64,000 nt of DNA from Corylus avellana (GCF_901000735.1 NC_081546.1:1431001-1495000), one strand, 5' to 3'. Numbered from the stretch's first letter, positions 13,505-25,330 are shown. Numbers and translations: made by a program. Notes: generated from the sequence alone by a model not told the origin.

Positions 13505-13680
13505 TAATGTTACAAGTTCCTCTTGAGTCCCTCCAAGAATGATGTGACTATTAAAATCACTATTAGATTTGTGATTGATCATTATTGGATTTTGATCAAA
13601 TAATGATTTTAATAGACACATCATTCTTGAAGTGACTCAAGAGGGACACAAGAGAGACTTATAGAATTACTAGTCTCGAA
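13505..13680. mobile_element. foldback MITE in intron 3 of copy A
   Basis: Inverted arms: left AAGAATGATGTGACTATTAA and right TTAATAGACACATCATTCTT, with flanking CTCTTGAGTC/GACTCAAGAG also paired. About 45 bp per arm and a loop of ~40 bases. No coding content. Confidence 0.7.
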
Positions 13681-14374
13681 ACCCACGGTTTGCATGGAGA
13701 GTTGTGGGTCTCTAGACCCAACCACGGTCTGGTTATGGGTCATGGCCGGCAATGAAGGTTTTTTTGTTAACTTTTTTAATCTAAAGACATAATTTTATTT
13801 TCACACATTTGATAGTTAGGGGATGTATAATAGACATTTTACTTCACACGTGGGACTCGTGATGTATTTTCTGTCCAAGATAACATCAAATGCTAACATA
13901 GGATGAGGCAAATAAAAAGTGCCTAGTAGTTTGAGGTGATCAATTTCAACTTTTTAAAATTTGTGAGAAATTGCAATTTAGCTCAAATTTAAAAGGGATA
14001 TCTGAATAATTAGTAAATGACATGGCAATGCAAGCTAGGGACAGCTAAATTTTGGTGTACTTCCATTCTTAATAAAATTATAACAATAGAACTACTTAAC
14101 AATGGTATATTATTGGCAGTATGATCGTACCTGGTAAATAACAAATGTTCTCCCGTAATTATCCCACATGTAAAAAAGCGGATAATAATAAATACTCGCA
14201 GACTCAACCGGACGAAGCCAAGATGAGCAGAGTTGGTCTTTCAAATTTCGTGGCTCAAGCGGTGTCTCACTACAGTGACTCAGAAAAACACAGCAGGCTA
14301 TACTGACAACCTTCAAAGCATGAACAATATTAAATTATTAATTATCAAGTTTACAAAAACCCTCAACAATATGC

Positions 14375-14412
<38 letters not shown>

Positions 14413-15238
14413 AATATATACCAAAGAGAAATGATTGATTTTTTTTTCTTTCTCTATTAATCATTGATCCCGTTCAACTATTGCAAATTCGTCGGACGGG
14501 AAAAGTACCATTGAGAAAGACCAATATATATATAGCATTTATGCGTACCAAAAGCGTCTTTAGGACTTACAACAGAAAGTCGGCCAATGGTCCACATATC
14601 TGGCCACTTTCGAGCCTCACGTGAAAAAAAGTACCGAAGACCATCAAAAATGGAGTGGAAGACAAGAAGGCAGAGAATTGAAGAGGCAAAAGTTGTCAAA
14701 AATAGAGACAAATTCATTCTCATATACACTCCCATTGACTGAGAACTAGGAAGATGATACACAGCTGCTACTAAAAGCCAGGATACGTACCTACAAAAGT
14801 AAATTTCCAAATATTATAATGATTAATTAACACGTACACACACACACACATATATATACACACACATATGTTCGGTAAAAACACAAGCATCAAAAGATTG
14901 ATCAGAGTAATATATATTTACCACTTATTGAAATTTGAATAGCTTGGTTTCCCTATCAATGGCTGGGAAAAGAATCGGAAGAATCGGACCCATGGCTGTA
15001 AAAAGATGAAGAAGGCTCTAAACAAACAGATATGCACAGTCCACATTACAATGCTGTTGTCATCGTTAAGAGTATGCATAATGTCGAACAAGATAAAAAA
15101 TATGCAACTCAGAGCTGCAACCACTACGGCATGATGTGAAAGCTCAGGTTGGTAGGGGTATGTGTCGGTTTTGAATGTTCTTAGAAGCTTCTCCATTAAG
15201 TTCGTCATAACCCTCTTCATCTTCTTGAGGGCCTCCAT

Positions 15239-16989
15239 TAAATTGCTTGCCCTAGATAGTTCGTCTTGTTACTTGATCACTTGATTCAACATACAGGCAA
15301 AGCTTCAGAATTCTGTGAAAATGAGCCATATATAAAACAAGTACTCCCAAACACTACTTTAGACAAAACCAAAAATACTTAGAAACTAAATTAAAACAAA
15401 AAAGAAAAGAATATTCCAAGTACTAAAGTTGGTGAGAAATTATTAAACAAGAAAAGGAACATGCATACATGTCCTAATATATTAATGTAAAATGGCTCAC
15501 ATGCCAGGAAAAAAAACGTAAAAAGGCTCACATAAATGAAACAACGGGAGGACAGAACCAGATATTCATACAAGAAACAGTAGAAAAGCATTTCTCAAAT
15601 GGAAAAGCGATCAATCAGAGCCCGATACTAAAAAGGGTCACAAAGATCGATCCAAAAAAAAATTCATGAGAGAGAGAAGAGAGGTACTTACTTGGGAGGC
15701 AAGGCGAGGAAAGAAGATGAAGCTAGATCACCAATTGTAAAGACGAAATAAAATGCGAAAAGAACTTAACCGACTTGTGCGATCTGTATTGTTTTTTCCT
15801 TAATTTAATCTGTTAGAATATACTATTAATTCTTACTTTCATAACAAATGGGAAATAGTACAGTTTTTTAGTCTAATAGTTGATTTTTACCATTGGATAA
15901 TATGGAAAAGTTTGGTAAACGTGAAAAAAAAAAAATGGTTAATAACTTTTTTGGTACTTGAGTTTTAATGTTTTTATTTTTTATTTTTTCTTTGGGTTTT
16001 AAAACATGACAAATTTAGTACCTCATATTTTGAAAAAAATCGAATCAATTAATATCCATTAACGGAAGTCCACATCATCGCCGTGTAATCATATTATATA
16101 GCGACATGTGTTCACCTTAAAAACAATTAAAAAAAAAAAAAAACCTAAATGGTAAATCCACGTTGGTATAACATTAAACAAAAAACTGAAATAATTTGAC
16201 ATTTTTCCCCATTTTTCCCATTGTCGTCGGCCTAGAGTTCAGACTAACCGGTTTTCACCAAAATTATCTAGGATTGTGATTTAGTAGGAAAAAAATGCTG
16301 GATCTCAATCAGAGCGTGCATGGGTTCAACGAATTTGAAGAGGGAGCAGAGAAGAGAAAGGAGTTCATTGTTGGAGAAGATAGGTTCTTGTTGTTGATGA
16401 TGATGATGCATGGTAGTGGGTATGGAAATCAAAAGGGTGGGCACGAAGGAGGACTTAGGTGTTTTTGGGGAAAGGATCAATGAGGTGGTGAAGGAGGCCA
16501 GGTTGGGTAGACGACGAGGGAGAAGGAGATTTACCATTTAGTTTTTTTTTTTTTTTTTTTAAAGGTGAACACGTGTTGCGATATAATATGATTATGTGGT
16601 GATGACATGGACTTCCGTTAGTGAAAAATTGACAGAAATTAACGGAAGTGGTAATTAGGTCTTTTCCAAAATCTAAGGCACTGAATTTGTTATGTTTTAA
16701 AACCTAAAGAATATATATATATTTTAAAACTCAGAGACTAAAACCAAAACAATTATTAACCTACATATTTTTTTTAGAATATTTGAGCTTTTAGGATAAA
16801 CGTTACTGTCTATGACAGCAAGTTAAGTCAAAATAACAAACAAATAAATATTTGAATAAGAAAATAGAAATCAAATGATTAGACGTGGGTGCTTATGCGA
16901 ATATTCCAAGTAACATGGGAAAGAAACTTTATGTACTTCAAAAAGCCCATACAAATGGAATCAGAGGTCGAAAAAAAGCAGAAATTCAT
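15239..16989. other. 5' leader and 5'UTR intron region of copy A
   Basis: No independent gene was seen. A possible alternative leader donor lies at 15691 (minus strand, CCAA|GTAAGT). The main content is the 825-bp inverted-repeat element at 15937-16761, which would sit in the 5'UTR intron if transcription starts in the 17.2-17.5 kb arm. Confidence 0.5.
15937..16761. mobile_element. 825-bp inverted-repeat element with non-repeat cargo (Pack-type candidate)
   Basis: The ends GGTTAATAA and TTATTAACC open long imperfect inverted arms of ~200 bp. Shared blocks include GGTTTTAAAACATRACAAATT, AACGGAAGTCCA and TAATCATATTATAT. The middle (~16200-16530) is not repetitive and has higher GC. It holds overlapping open frames on both strands: 62 aa at 16295-16483 on plus and 89 aa at 16268-16537 on minus. 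This looks like a captured host fragment in a MULE-like element, but no target-site duplication and no recognisable domain were found, so the capture is inference. Confidence 0.55.
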
Positions 16990-17560
16990 GCTACAAAAAC
17001 TTTGGCTAATCAAATTGAAAAACAATCAACCGAACACCAATTATAAGAAGCACAACCTCAAAAATTAAGAAAGAAATTCGTGAGATAGAAAGAATGAGGC
17101 ACCTGCGAACTCGGTAGCTAACTTGGTTGAACACCAATTATAAGAAGCACAACCTTAAAAATTAAGAAAGAAATTCGCGCGTGAGATAAAAAGAATGAGG
17201 TACCTGCGAACTCCGTAGCTAACTTGGCAAGGAAAGAAACGATTAAATGAAGAGCTAGCAATGGTTCGGAGAAACGAAGATATATAAAGAAAAAAGCAAT
17301 CAACACGTACTGTCTCTCAATATATATACCATCGATCGTTCTAACCTTTGACTTTGGTGGAACCAACACATGCCACCAACCATCACGCTACGAGGAAGTT
17401 TGGGCATATTCTAATAGAACCCGGCTCCAGTCCTGGGATTCCAAAGGTGTAAACGAGAGACAAAGAGAGAGAATTTTTGTCTTTAGAGTAGACTTATTCG
17501 ATCTTAAAAGATAAGAATGCCATATATGGAAGATTGCTCGAAGTTCACAAAATTCTAGTT
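16990..17560 (-). promoter_or_regulatory. promoter/5'UTR arm of copy A, inverted duplicate of 20795-21275
   Basis: Read on the minus strand, this segment aligns with 20795-21275 on the plus strand. Shared blocks include CTTCGAGCAATCTTC, TATGGCATTCTTATCT, TATTAGAATATGC, GGTTGGT...GTTGGTTCC, TTTCTCCGAACCATTGCT and CACGAATTTCTTTCTTAATT. A likely leader donor is ...GTTCGCAG|GTACC (exon end 17204), corresponding to ...CCTCGCAG|GTGCC (exon end 21143) in copy B. The exact transcription start is not determined. Confidence 0.7.
17033..17225. repeat. ~97-bp tandem duplication including the leader splice donor
   Basis: 17033-17129 and 17130-17225 are near-identical; both begin AACACCAATTATAAGAAGCA and contain a CACCTGCGAACT/TACCTGCGAACT donor. 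It duplicates the end of the presumed leader exon of copy A, giving two possible 5' splice sites. Copy B has only one. Confidence 0.85.
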
Positions 17561-19475
17561 CACACGCAGAGGCAGAGGCGCAGAGCATTAATTTTGGTTA
17601 CCTCGTCAACAATATATATATATATATTAAACGTGTGTTGCGTGTGTGTATATATATTCAATATAATTTATTTAAGACCAAGAGATAGTCTTCCTTCTTT
17701 ACGGTTGACTTGTAATTATGAGCCACCGCATTCGTCTAGAAAGCAGTGGACTTGTAAAGATTTATAAAGATACGGTTGACTAAAATTTATAATAGATACG
17801 GTTTATTTAAGACCAAGCTATACACACTCTCACCTTCCTTTGCGCGCTAATTTTTTTTTTTTTATATATATATATATATATATTTATAGGTAATTTTTAA
17901 AATTATCATTAAATTAAAATTTAATAAAGATTTATCATAAAATTAATGATAACTTTAATAGATACTATCATATCGACATTATAATTTCTAACATTTCTCA
18001 TATCTTATGGCTAAACTTATTATAGTCTTAGAGCACTATTTGCAGTCTTACTACAATTATTTTTTGGTTATTTTGGTGAGGTAATTTGGTAAAAGTGGTT
18101 AAAAACTCTAATTTTCAATATTAATAGTGAATAATGTTCAATCACCTATTGAATAAAAAAGTAATTTCTTTCTCTCCTTTTTTGTTTTTTTGTCTTTTTT
18201 CACTCTCATCCTTTAATAGTTAGAGAAAAAAATAAATAAATCTTTAAAAAATAGTATTTAAATGAAATAGTTAAAGTTGATTGTTAAAATAATGAGGCTG
18301 TCAAGTACTCTAAAAAGATGAATTGTTAAAATATATATAAAAAAATATATAATTTTAATTATTTTGGTTAGTAAAATTTTGTACAATTTTTATTTATATT
18401 TAAAACTCTTATGTACATTATTGCTCAGCTTAAAAAGCAATCAAACGTACTATCGTTAGGACTGATTTAATTTGGGAACTTCACGTCATACTGCTGACGA
18501 TGAGGATTGACGTATCTTGTCATGAATTTCTTACCAAACCTTGGTGACTTGTATTTGTATATGGACGTACACTATACGGCTTCTAGTTCTCCTTCCTTTT
18601 CCTTTTTTTTTTTTTTTTTAATTTTTTTTTTTACACTTTTCCTTATTCTTTTATTTCATTCTCCTTTTTTCCTTTTAAAATAAAAACATTAACAAATGCT
18701 TCAAAACACAAAGAAAAGTCTAAATAGCATATTTTGATCGCACCATGAATTATTTTACTATGCGGCTGATGTGGTACTGTCAATTCACTATTAATTTTTT
18801 TTTTTCTTTCACATTTTTAATTAAAATTGATTCAAGGGTGGATCATAATAAGATAGTGGTGGGTTGATATATGTTTTATAGCATTCATCAAAACCTTCAA
18901 ATAATTCAAGCACAAAAATAATTTTCGTTTTTTATATCATAACTTATTTTCAAACCAAACACAAAAAAAAAAAAAAAAAAGCACTTTTAGCACAATTTTT
19001 ACCACTTTATAAAGAATAACAAAAAACGAGTTGCTAGAAAATGTTAATATCGATTATCCCACATTCCCTTAATTTCTTTTTTCTATTATTTTGCTCTCAT
19101 GGTCAGCTTTTGCTGGCTAGGAAAAATCTTTTGTTGTGCTGCTATCAGCATTGCCAATCTTTTTGTCTGATAACGAATCGGTCAATAATCTTAACAGTGT
19201 CTTAACGGTCCATGGGATCATCCTATTTGCCCCGAAGACGTCTAGAATCCTATGACGTTTTCTACGCGGGTTTTCTAAGACGAGTAGCTCATGGCCCATG
19301 GGGCCACCGGCTGGAGAAAAATTGCAAGACTGGGAACATCAACTTGGACTGACATCGACATCAACTTGGAAAACAAATTTAAACACTCTTTGAAATCTCA
19401 AATCTCTATTCAAATAATAGTTAACTAATCTAACAAATTTTTACATGTGGCCTACTACTAATATACACTTTTCAA
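17561..19475. other. spacer between inverted arms, copy A side
   Basis: Strongly AT-rich with TA and poly-T runs. No supported gene, RNA or complete element was found. The axis of the inverted duplication falls near 19.0-19.2 kb. Confidence 0.5.
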
Positions 19476-20111
19476 GGATTTGGCTTAGGTGCGGTAGTGC
19501 AAAACTACTGCACCATGCAGTAGCCCAAAATGACCCAGTTTTGGGCAATAATTTTTTTTTTTTTAAGTAATAATATAATATTTATTAAATATTATAAAAA
19601 TCAATAATTAAAAAACTAAAAATATTAAAAAAGAAAAAGAAAAAAGCCATCCCTTGGCCAAAAATGGGGTGGCCGGACCACCCCAGTTTGGCCAAGGGAG
19701 TGGCTAGAGCCACCCCATGGCCGGTCTAGGGGTGGTTCATCCACCCCCATGGCCAAGGGGGTGGTCCGACCACACCCCAAAAGGNNNNNNNNNNNNNNNN
19801 NNNNNNNNNNNNNNNNNNNNNNNNNNNNNNNNNNNNNNNNNNNNNNNNNNNNNNNNNNNNNNNNNNNNNNNNNNNNNNNNNNNNNNNNNNNNNNNNNNNN
19901 NNNNNNNNNNNNNNNNNNNNNNNNNNNNNNNNNNNNNNNNNNNNNNNNNNNNNNNNNNNNNNNNNNNNNTTTTTTAATACTTTTAGTTTTTTAATATTTT
20001 TCTTGTTCTCTAAAAAAAATAGTTTTTATTGCCCAAAACGACCTCAAACTGGGTCGTTTTGGGCTACTACATGGTGCGGTAGTTTTGCACTATTGCACCT
20101 AAGCCGGATCG
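19476..20111. mobile_element. MULE-type MITE with 9-bp target-site duplication
   Basis: Terminal inverted repeats of about 80 bp: the left begins GGATTTGGCTTAGGTGCGGT and the right is the complement of CGATCCGGCTTAGGTGCAAT. The flanks are the 9-base direct repeat ACTTTTCAA (19467-19475 and 20112-20120), the duplication length typical of Mutator-like elements. The interior has a GC-rich GGGGTGGCC/GGCCACCCC ladder, and the 185-N gap falls in it. No transposase is visible outside the gap. Confidence 0.85.
19785..19969. other. assembly gap (185 N)
   Basis: A run of N inside the GC-rich core of the MITE, probably where a strong hairpin blocked sequencing or assembly. Confidence 0.99.
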
Positions 20112-20120
20112 ACTTTTCAA

Positions 20121-20386
20121 AATAAAACACAACTCTTCTGAAAACCTAAACTACTTTAAAAAAAATAAAATACACTATTTTAAAAAAAAGTATATAAAAG
20201 ATAAAATTTAAAAAGAAAAAAAAAAGGAGTGTTGCGGCCACCTTTAGAGCCGCCAAATCACCACCACGATGGCGGCACTAGCACCGTGGTGCATCAGCTT
20301 TTGAATTATTTTTTATTTTTCTTTTTATTTTATATAATTATTTCTCAATTTTTTAGAGTTTTGTAAAATATTATTTTTTACAAAAA

Positions 20387-20425
<39 letters not shown>

Positions 20426-20794
20426 AAGTAGTGCTTACAAAAAGTTATAAATTATTTTTTATTTTTCTTTAAAATAAAAATATTTCTCAATTGTTAATTT
20501 TTACAAAACTCAAAAATTTTACCAAATCAATTTTAAATTTTTTCTCATCTTTTTTAAAACTTAAAAATTCAAAATACTTCTCAAAATTTTAACAAACCAA
20601 CCGTAAGCCACCCCACTTGATCATACGACATAGGCATAATTTGAAAATGTCTTAACATTTTTTTCCCCTTAGCATTTCATGGTTGATCCATTCAAATCTT
20701 ATTTTTCCTTTCTCGCACTCGAAATGAAATTTTAAACTAATCGAAGTCATCGTTGACAAGCACAAGCACAGCCGCGTTGAGTGTCGTTACACAT
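20121..20794. other. AT-rich spacer, nothing recognised
   Basis: AT-rich sequence with a (TA)n run near 20391-20418 and a short GC-richer patch (~20228-20305). No coding capacity supported. Confidence 0.5.
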
Positions 20795-21275
20795 TAACTA
20801 GAATTCTGTAAACTTCGAGCAATCTTCTTCTATGGCATTCTTATCTCCTGCGACTAAGTCTAACCTAAAATACAAAGTCTCTCTGTTTCTCTCTCGTTTA
20901 CCCGAGGAATCCCAAGACTCGAGCTGGGTTATATTAGAATATGCGATTGTTACCAACGACCTTCCTCGTAGAATGGTGGTTGGTGTTGGTTCCGCCAAAG
21001 TCAGAGGTTATACAGAAGGATCGATGGTAGAGATCTACACACGGTAGATTGCTGACTTCTTTATATATATATATATATATATGTCCAGTTTCTCCGAACC
21101 ATTGCTCTTCAATTCTTTCCTTGCCGAGCGACGGACCTCGCAGGTGCCTCTCCTCCCTCTCATTTTTTCTATCTCACGAATTTCTTTCTTAATTTTTGAC
21201 ATTGTGATCCTTCTATAATTAGTGTTCGTACGTTGATTATTTTTTTATTTGCCAATGCTTTTGTAACGTTTCCCG
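20795..21275 (+). promoter_or_regulatory. promoter/5'UTR arm of copy B, inverted duplicate of 16990-17560
   Basis: Counterpart of the copy A arm on the opposite strand, with the shared blocks listed there. The probable leader exon ends at 21143 (CTCGCAG|GTGCC). A long leader intron would then run to just before the ATG at 22511. The start site is unmapped. A 71-aa frame at 20832-21047 is open, but its counterpart in the copy A arm does not stay open, so it is not called as a gene. Confidence 0.65.
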
Positions 21276-21619
21276 CATGAATTTCTGTTTTTGTTCTTCC
21301 GTCTTCTTCCATTTACTGGCCGGAACATGCATGTATAAAGTTTCTTTTCCGTGCTACTTGGAATATGCACATAATCATCCACGTTTAATCATTCCATTTC
21401 TATTTTCAACAAGAATTTATAACTAATTTTCAACTAATTCTTCTTCTCTACTTGAAATATTTATCTGTTTATTTATTATATAAAATTATTATTATTATTA
21501 TTATTATTTTTTGACTTAACTTGCTATGATCATATATAGACAGTAACGTTGATCATAAAAACTCAAATATTTTGTGTATATATATATATATATATGGAAA
21601 ATATATATATAAAATAAAA

Positions 21620-22195
21620 TAAAAAATAAAACCCAAACTAACTCATTTTTTAAAGAGCCTCACGATGTTCAAATGCATTAAAATAACCTATTAAACTATT
21701 AAAGTGTGTCAAAAATGCCACATTTTTTTTCATATTCCTATAATACCCTTATTCTTTTAAAACTAAAATAAAAAACTAAAAAATTAATTTTTCAAAATTA
21801 AAATAAAAAAATAAAAAAATAAAAAAATAAAAAAGGAAAAAGGAAAGGGGTGCCTACCAATTGTGCTAACAATATGGTTTGATTTTGCATTTATCTATAT
21901 TTTTTTATATTGCACAAGCGATTTGTAATATAAGCCAATTATAGTAACTAATTCTTTATTCATTCCAAAAAAAATATTTTGTATTTATTCGCCTCTTGTT
22001 TTTTTTTTTCTTTCTTTCTTTTTTGTTTAAAAAATAGTTTAGTTTATTTTTTTATTTGTATTATAGGAATATAAAAAAAGATGTGCCATTTTTGACACAT
22101 TTTGGTAGTTTGATGAGCTACTTTAGTATATTTTGAACATTATAAGGCTTTATCGCAAACAGCCTTTAATTTGTGGGGCTTTTTTATATTTTTCT
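21620..22195. mobile_element. MITE in the 5'UTR intron of copy B
   Basis: Long imperfect inverted arms: the left includes GTGTGTCAAAAATGCCACAT and ATATTCCTATAATAC, the right includes GTATTATAGGAATAT and ATGTGCCATTTTTGACACAT. The outer parts also pair (AGAGCCTCACGATGTTCAAA with TTTTGAACATTATAAGGCTT). Copy A's leader intron carries a different element, so both inserted after the duplication. Confidence 0.7.
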
Positions 22196-23909
22196 CTCTT
22201 TATATATAATATATATTTTCTTTTCTTTTCTTTTCTTCGAACTAATACAAGGGAAGATCGATGGAACAGGGTATATTACGGGGATTATTCTTGGATACAC
22301 CAAGTACTTACGTATTCTATATCATTAAATGTCGTCTTGTATATTACTAATTATAACTATGATTATAATATATATTCTGGAGGTTAATTAACCCGTAGCT
22401 GTAGCAATATTTTGGAGTATTTTTATAAAAATATTTATATTAATTAGCAGTACTTCTTTAACAGAATTTGGAAGATTGCCTATACTCTGAATCAAGTTTC
22501 AACCTCTCGAATGGATGAGTCAGTTATTAGGACTGGTTTCCTAAATGCATTCAGAACCGCCACGAGCGAGAGGATAAGAACACTTCGTGTATGGTTGAGG
22601 ATTGTTACCAAATCACGCCACGCCGTACTGGTTGCATGCCTGAGTTGTGTGTTTTTTGGCTTGTTCGACATTCGGTGTAGTCTTGACGACAACAGCATTA
22701 TATGGTGGTGTATGCATGTCTGTTTGTTGGGATTCTTCTATTTTTTTCTTCAGCCTTGGGTCCGATTCTTTTCCCAACCATTGACAGGGAAACCAAGCTA
22801 CATACACTTCAATGAGTGGTAATAATTGAATGTACGTAAGTATAGTGTGCACATTCATATATATATGTGACTGAAAATTAACATTTTCCAGGTATGCATC
22901 GTGGCTTTCAGCAGCAATTGCATATCATCTTCCTAGTTCTCGGTCAGTGGGAGTTTCTATGAGAATGAATCCGTCTTTATTGTTGACAACCTTTGCCTCT
23001 TCTGTTTTGTTTCTTCTTGTCTTCCACTCAATTTATGAAGGCATTTGCTACATTTTTTCACGTGAGGCCGGTCGAAAGTTGCCAGGAATGTGGACCATTC
23101 TCAAGCTTATATGGACCATTCTTAAACTGTCTGCCGTAAGTCCGCCTGGAGAGGCTAGCTTTTGGTATTTCCATATCATGTTGTAGATTTTCCGGCCCGC
23201 CTTTATAATCTATATTATGGTTTTTCCTGTTTTGAAGGGGGTAAGTGTAGCCTGCTGCGTTTTTCAGCGTCACTGTAGAGAGAGGCCGCTTGCAAAAAGA
23301 AACGCTAAGGTACATATATATCTACATGCCTTTGAAGAACAACAGATCAATTGCCCTAATTATAGCACATATATATACATCTTACATTTCCCGAACATTC
23401 TCTCTAGATCTGACGTCTAAATATTTCTGCATGATTTTGTATTAATTGTGGTTTAGCCCTTAGCAAATATAATTTCTACAGGCGCCATGTTTTTTCCAAT
23501 TGGAATAGTTTGGATACTGGACGCTATTTTTATTTATTTTATTGTTAGAATATAAATTAAATTAATTTTTTTTATAAACCTAAATTTTTAAAATAGGTGA
23601 TATATAATTTAACACTTTTATCACACATGTATAATTCCTTTTCTTTTTTTTTTCAGTTAGCAAGCAGTTGGCTGCCTGCGGGTTCACCGGATGAAATCTT
23701 TCATATATGTCTGCTTGTTATGGGCAGGATTTATAGGCATTTACGTTGTCAATTATGTTGCAAAGAGGTCTACTATTACCTTGTAGTTGTAGCTTGACTT
23801 TATAATGTGCATGATTTTTATACTTGACAAGAATTATTAGGATTAATTTAAAATTCTCTTGCTTGGAATATGAGCTGGACTTAGCGTTCTCTTATCACTA
23901 CAAAAAAAT

Positions 23910-24009
23910 NNNNNNNNNNNNNNNNNNNNNNNNNNNNNNNNNNNNNNNNNNNNNNNNNNNNNNNNNNNNNNNNNNNNNNNNNNNNNNNNNNNNNNNNNNN
24001 NNNNNNNNN
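23910..24009. other. assembly gap (100 N)
   Basis: Exactly 100 N, the usual placeholder for a gap of unknown size. It starts 14 bases inside the left terminus of the CACTA element, so the left subterminal array is missing. Confidence 0.99.
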
Positions 24010-24239
24010 TGATTGTGTTGAGTAGAGCACCATAGGGCTGGTCAACACTGTTTGTTGTTTTGTATATTGTTAGATACTCCAGAAATGTTTTGTATATGCT
24101 TGTTGAGACTAATTGAAACTAATTTCTAGTAGATACTCCAGAAATGTTTTATTGTATATTTGTTTTGCCTTGTGTTAGAACGTTTTTTTTCATTTATATA
24201 TATGTTTTGTTATGTGTTGTGTTGAAATGTAGTGTGTGT

Positions 24240-25200
24240 GTTGAAATTTTGTTTGTTGGATATTGGATACATATTATATGAAGTTGTGTTGTGTTGGATA
24301 TCTATATTGGATATAGAATTTTGTTTAATGAAATTGTGTTGTCTTGGATATATGTGTTGGATATATATATTGGATATATTACCTTGTTTAATGAAGTTGT
24401 GTTGGATATATATATTATTGGTTGTGTTGTGTTGGATATATATTGGATGTTGGATATTCGATATATATTGGATATATATTGTGTTGGATATATATTGGAT
24501 GTTGGATATTTGATATATATTGGTTGTGTTGTGTTGGATATATATTGGATGTTGGATATTGGATATATATTGGTTGTGTTGTGTTGGATATTGGATATAG
24601 GATATATATTGGTTGTGTTGTGTTGGATATATATTGGATGTTGGATATTTGATATATATTGGATGTTGGATATTTGATATATGGATGTTGGATATTTGAT
24701 ATATATTGGTTGTGTTGTGTTGGATATTGGATATAGGATATATATTGGTTGTGTTGTGTTGGATATATATTATATAGGAATATTTGATATATATTGGTTG
24801 TGTTGTGTTGGATATATATTGGATGTTGGATGTTGGATATTGGATATATATTGGTTGTGTTGGATATATATTGGTTGTGTTGTGTTGTGTTGGATATATA
24901 TTATATAGGAATATTTGATATATATTGGTTGTGTTGTGTTGGATATATATTGGATGTTGGATATTGGATATATATTGGTTGTGTTGGATATTGGATATTG
25001 GATATATATTGGTTGTGTTGTGTTGGATATATATTGGTTGTGTTGTGTTGGATATATATTGGATGTTGGATATTTGATATATATTGGTTGTGTTGTGTTG
25101 GATATATATTGGTTGTTGGATATTGGTTATATATTGGATATATATTAGATGTTGAATATATATTGGATGTTGGATGTAGATTATTGTAATTGAATATTTG
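24240..25200. repeat. AT/TG-rich minisatellite within the CACTA element
   Basis: Irregular tandem array built from GGATATATATTGG, TTGTGTTGTGTTGGATAT and GGATGTTGGATATT modules, with higher-order repeats of about 25-100 bp. Because stop codons are rare in this composition, several frames are open over 75-130 codons (Trp/Ile/Tyr/Cys-rich), but these are composition artefacts. Confidence 0.9.
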
Positions 25201-25330
25201 AATGTTGGATGTAGATTACAAATATTGAAATTATTGGTTATTGGTTATATAAGGAATTATTGTAATATCAGGATTTATCAGGAATTGTAATTATTGGAAT
25301 TATTTAAAAAAAAAAAAAAAAAAATATTTT

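Larger units (their letters stand above)
7946..15238 (-). pseudogene. membrane calcineurin-like metallophosphoesterase, copy A (frameshifted)
   Basis: Paralogue of intact copy C. Exons in transcript order: 14922-15238, 14571-14790, 14131-14310, 12320-12435, 12129-12206, 11892-11979, 11447-11670, 11213-11346, 10863-11062, 10353-10710, 10136-10237, 9150-9447, 8803-8951, 8415-8699, 7946-8122. All phases agree with copy C except exon 10. There, 7 extra bases (ATGGCCC on the plus strand, about 10434-10440) follow the codons for GGAFAHPTH and cause a TGA at 10423-10425. The predicted product is 614 aa, keeping the N-terminal membrane segments and the phosphoesterase motifs (ADTGDG, GGDLAYPNPS, PGNHDW, MTHQPDW, GDIHHY). 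It loses the C-terminal membrane half. Exons 11-15 remain open in the shifted frame. Intron 12 begins GC (CAG|GCAAGT). The ATG at 15238 matches copy B. Either a recent pseudogene or a gene for a truncated form; transcript data would decide. Confidence 0.85.

Noticed and set aside
20832..21047. 71-codon frame in the copy B promoter arm as a small gene
   Set aside because: The homologous copy A arm has indels that are not multiples of three and does not keep the frame, arguing for non-coding leader sequence.
24232..25189. Overlapping open frames rich in Trp, Ile, Tyr and Cys
   Set aside because: They are translations of the minisatellite in several frames at once, with no start context or domain.
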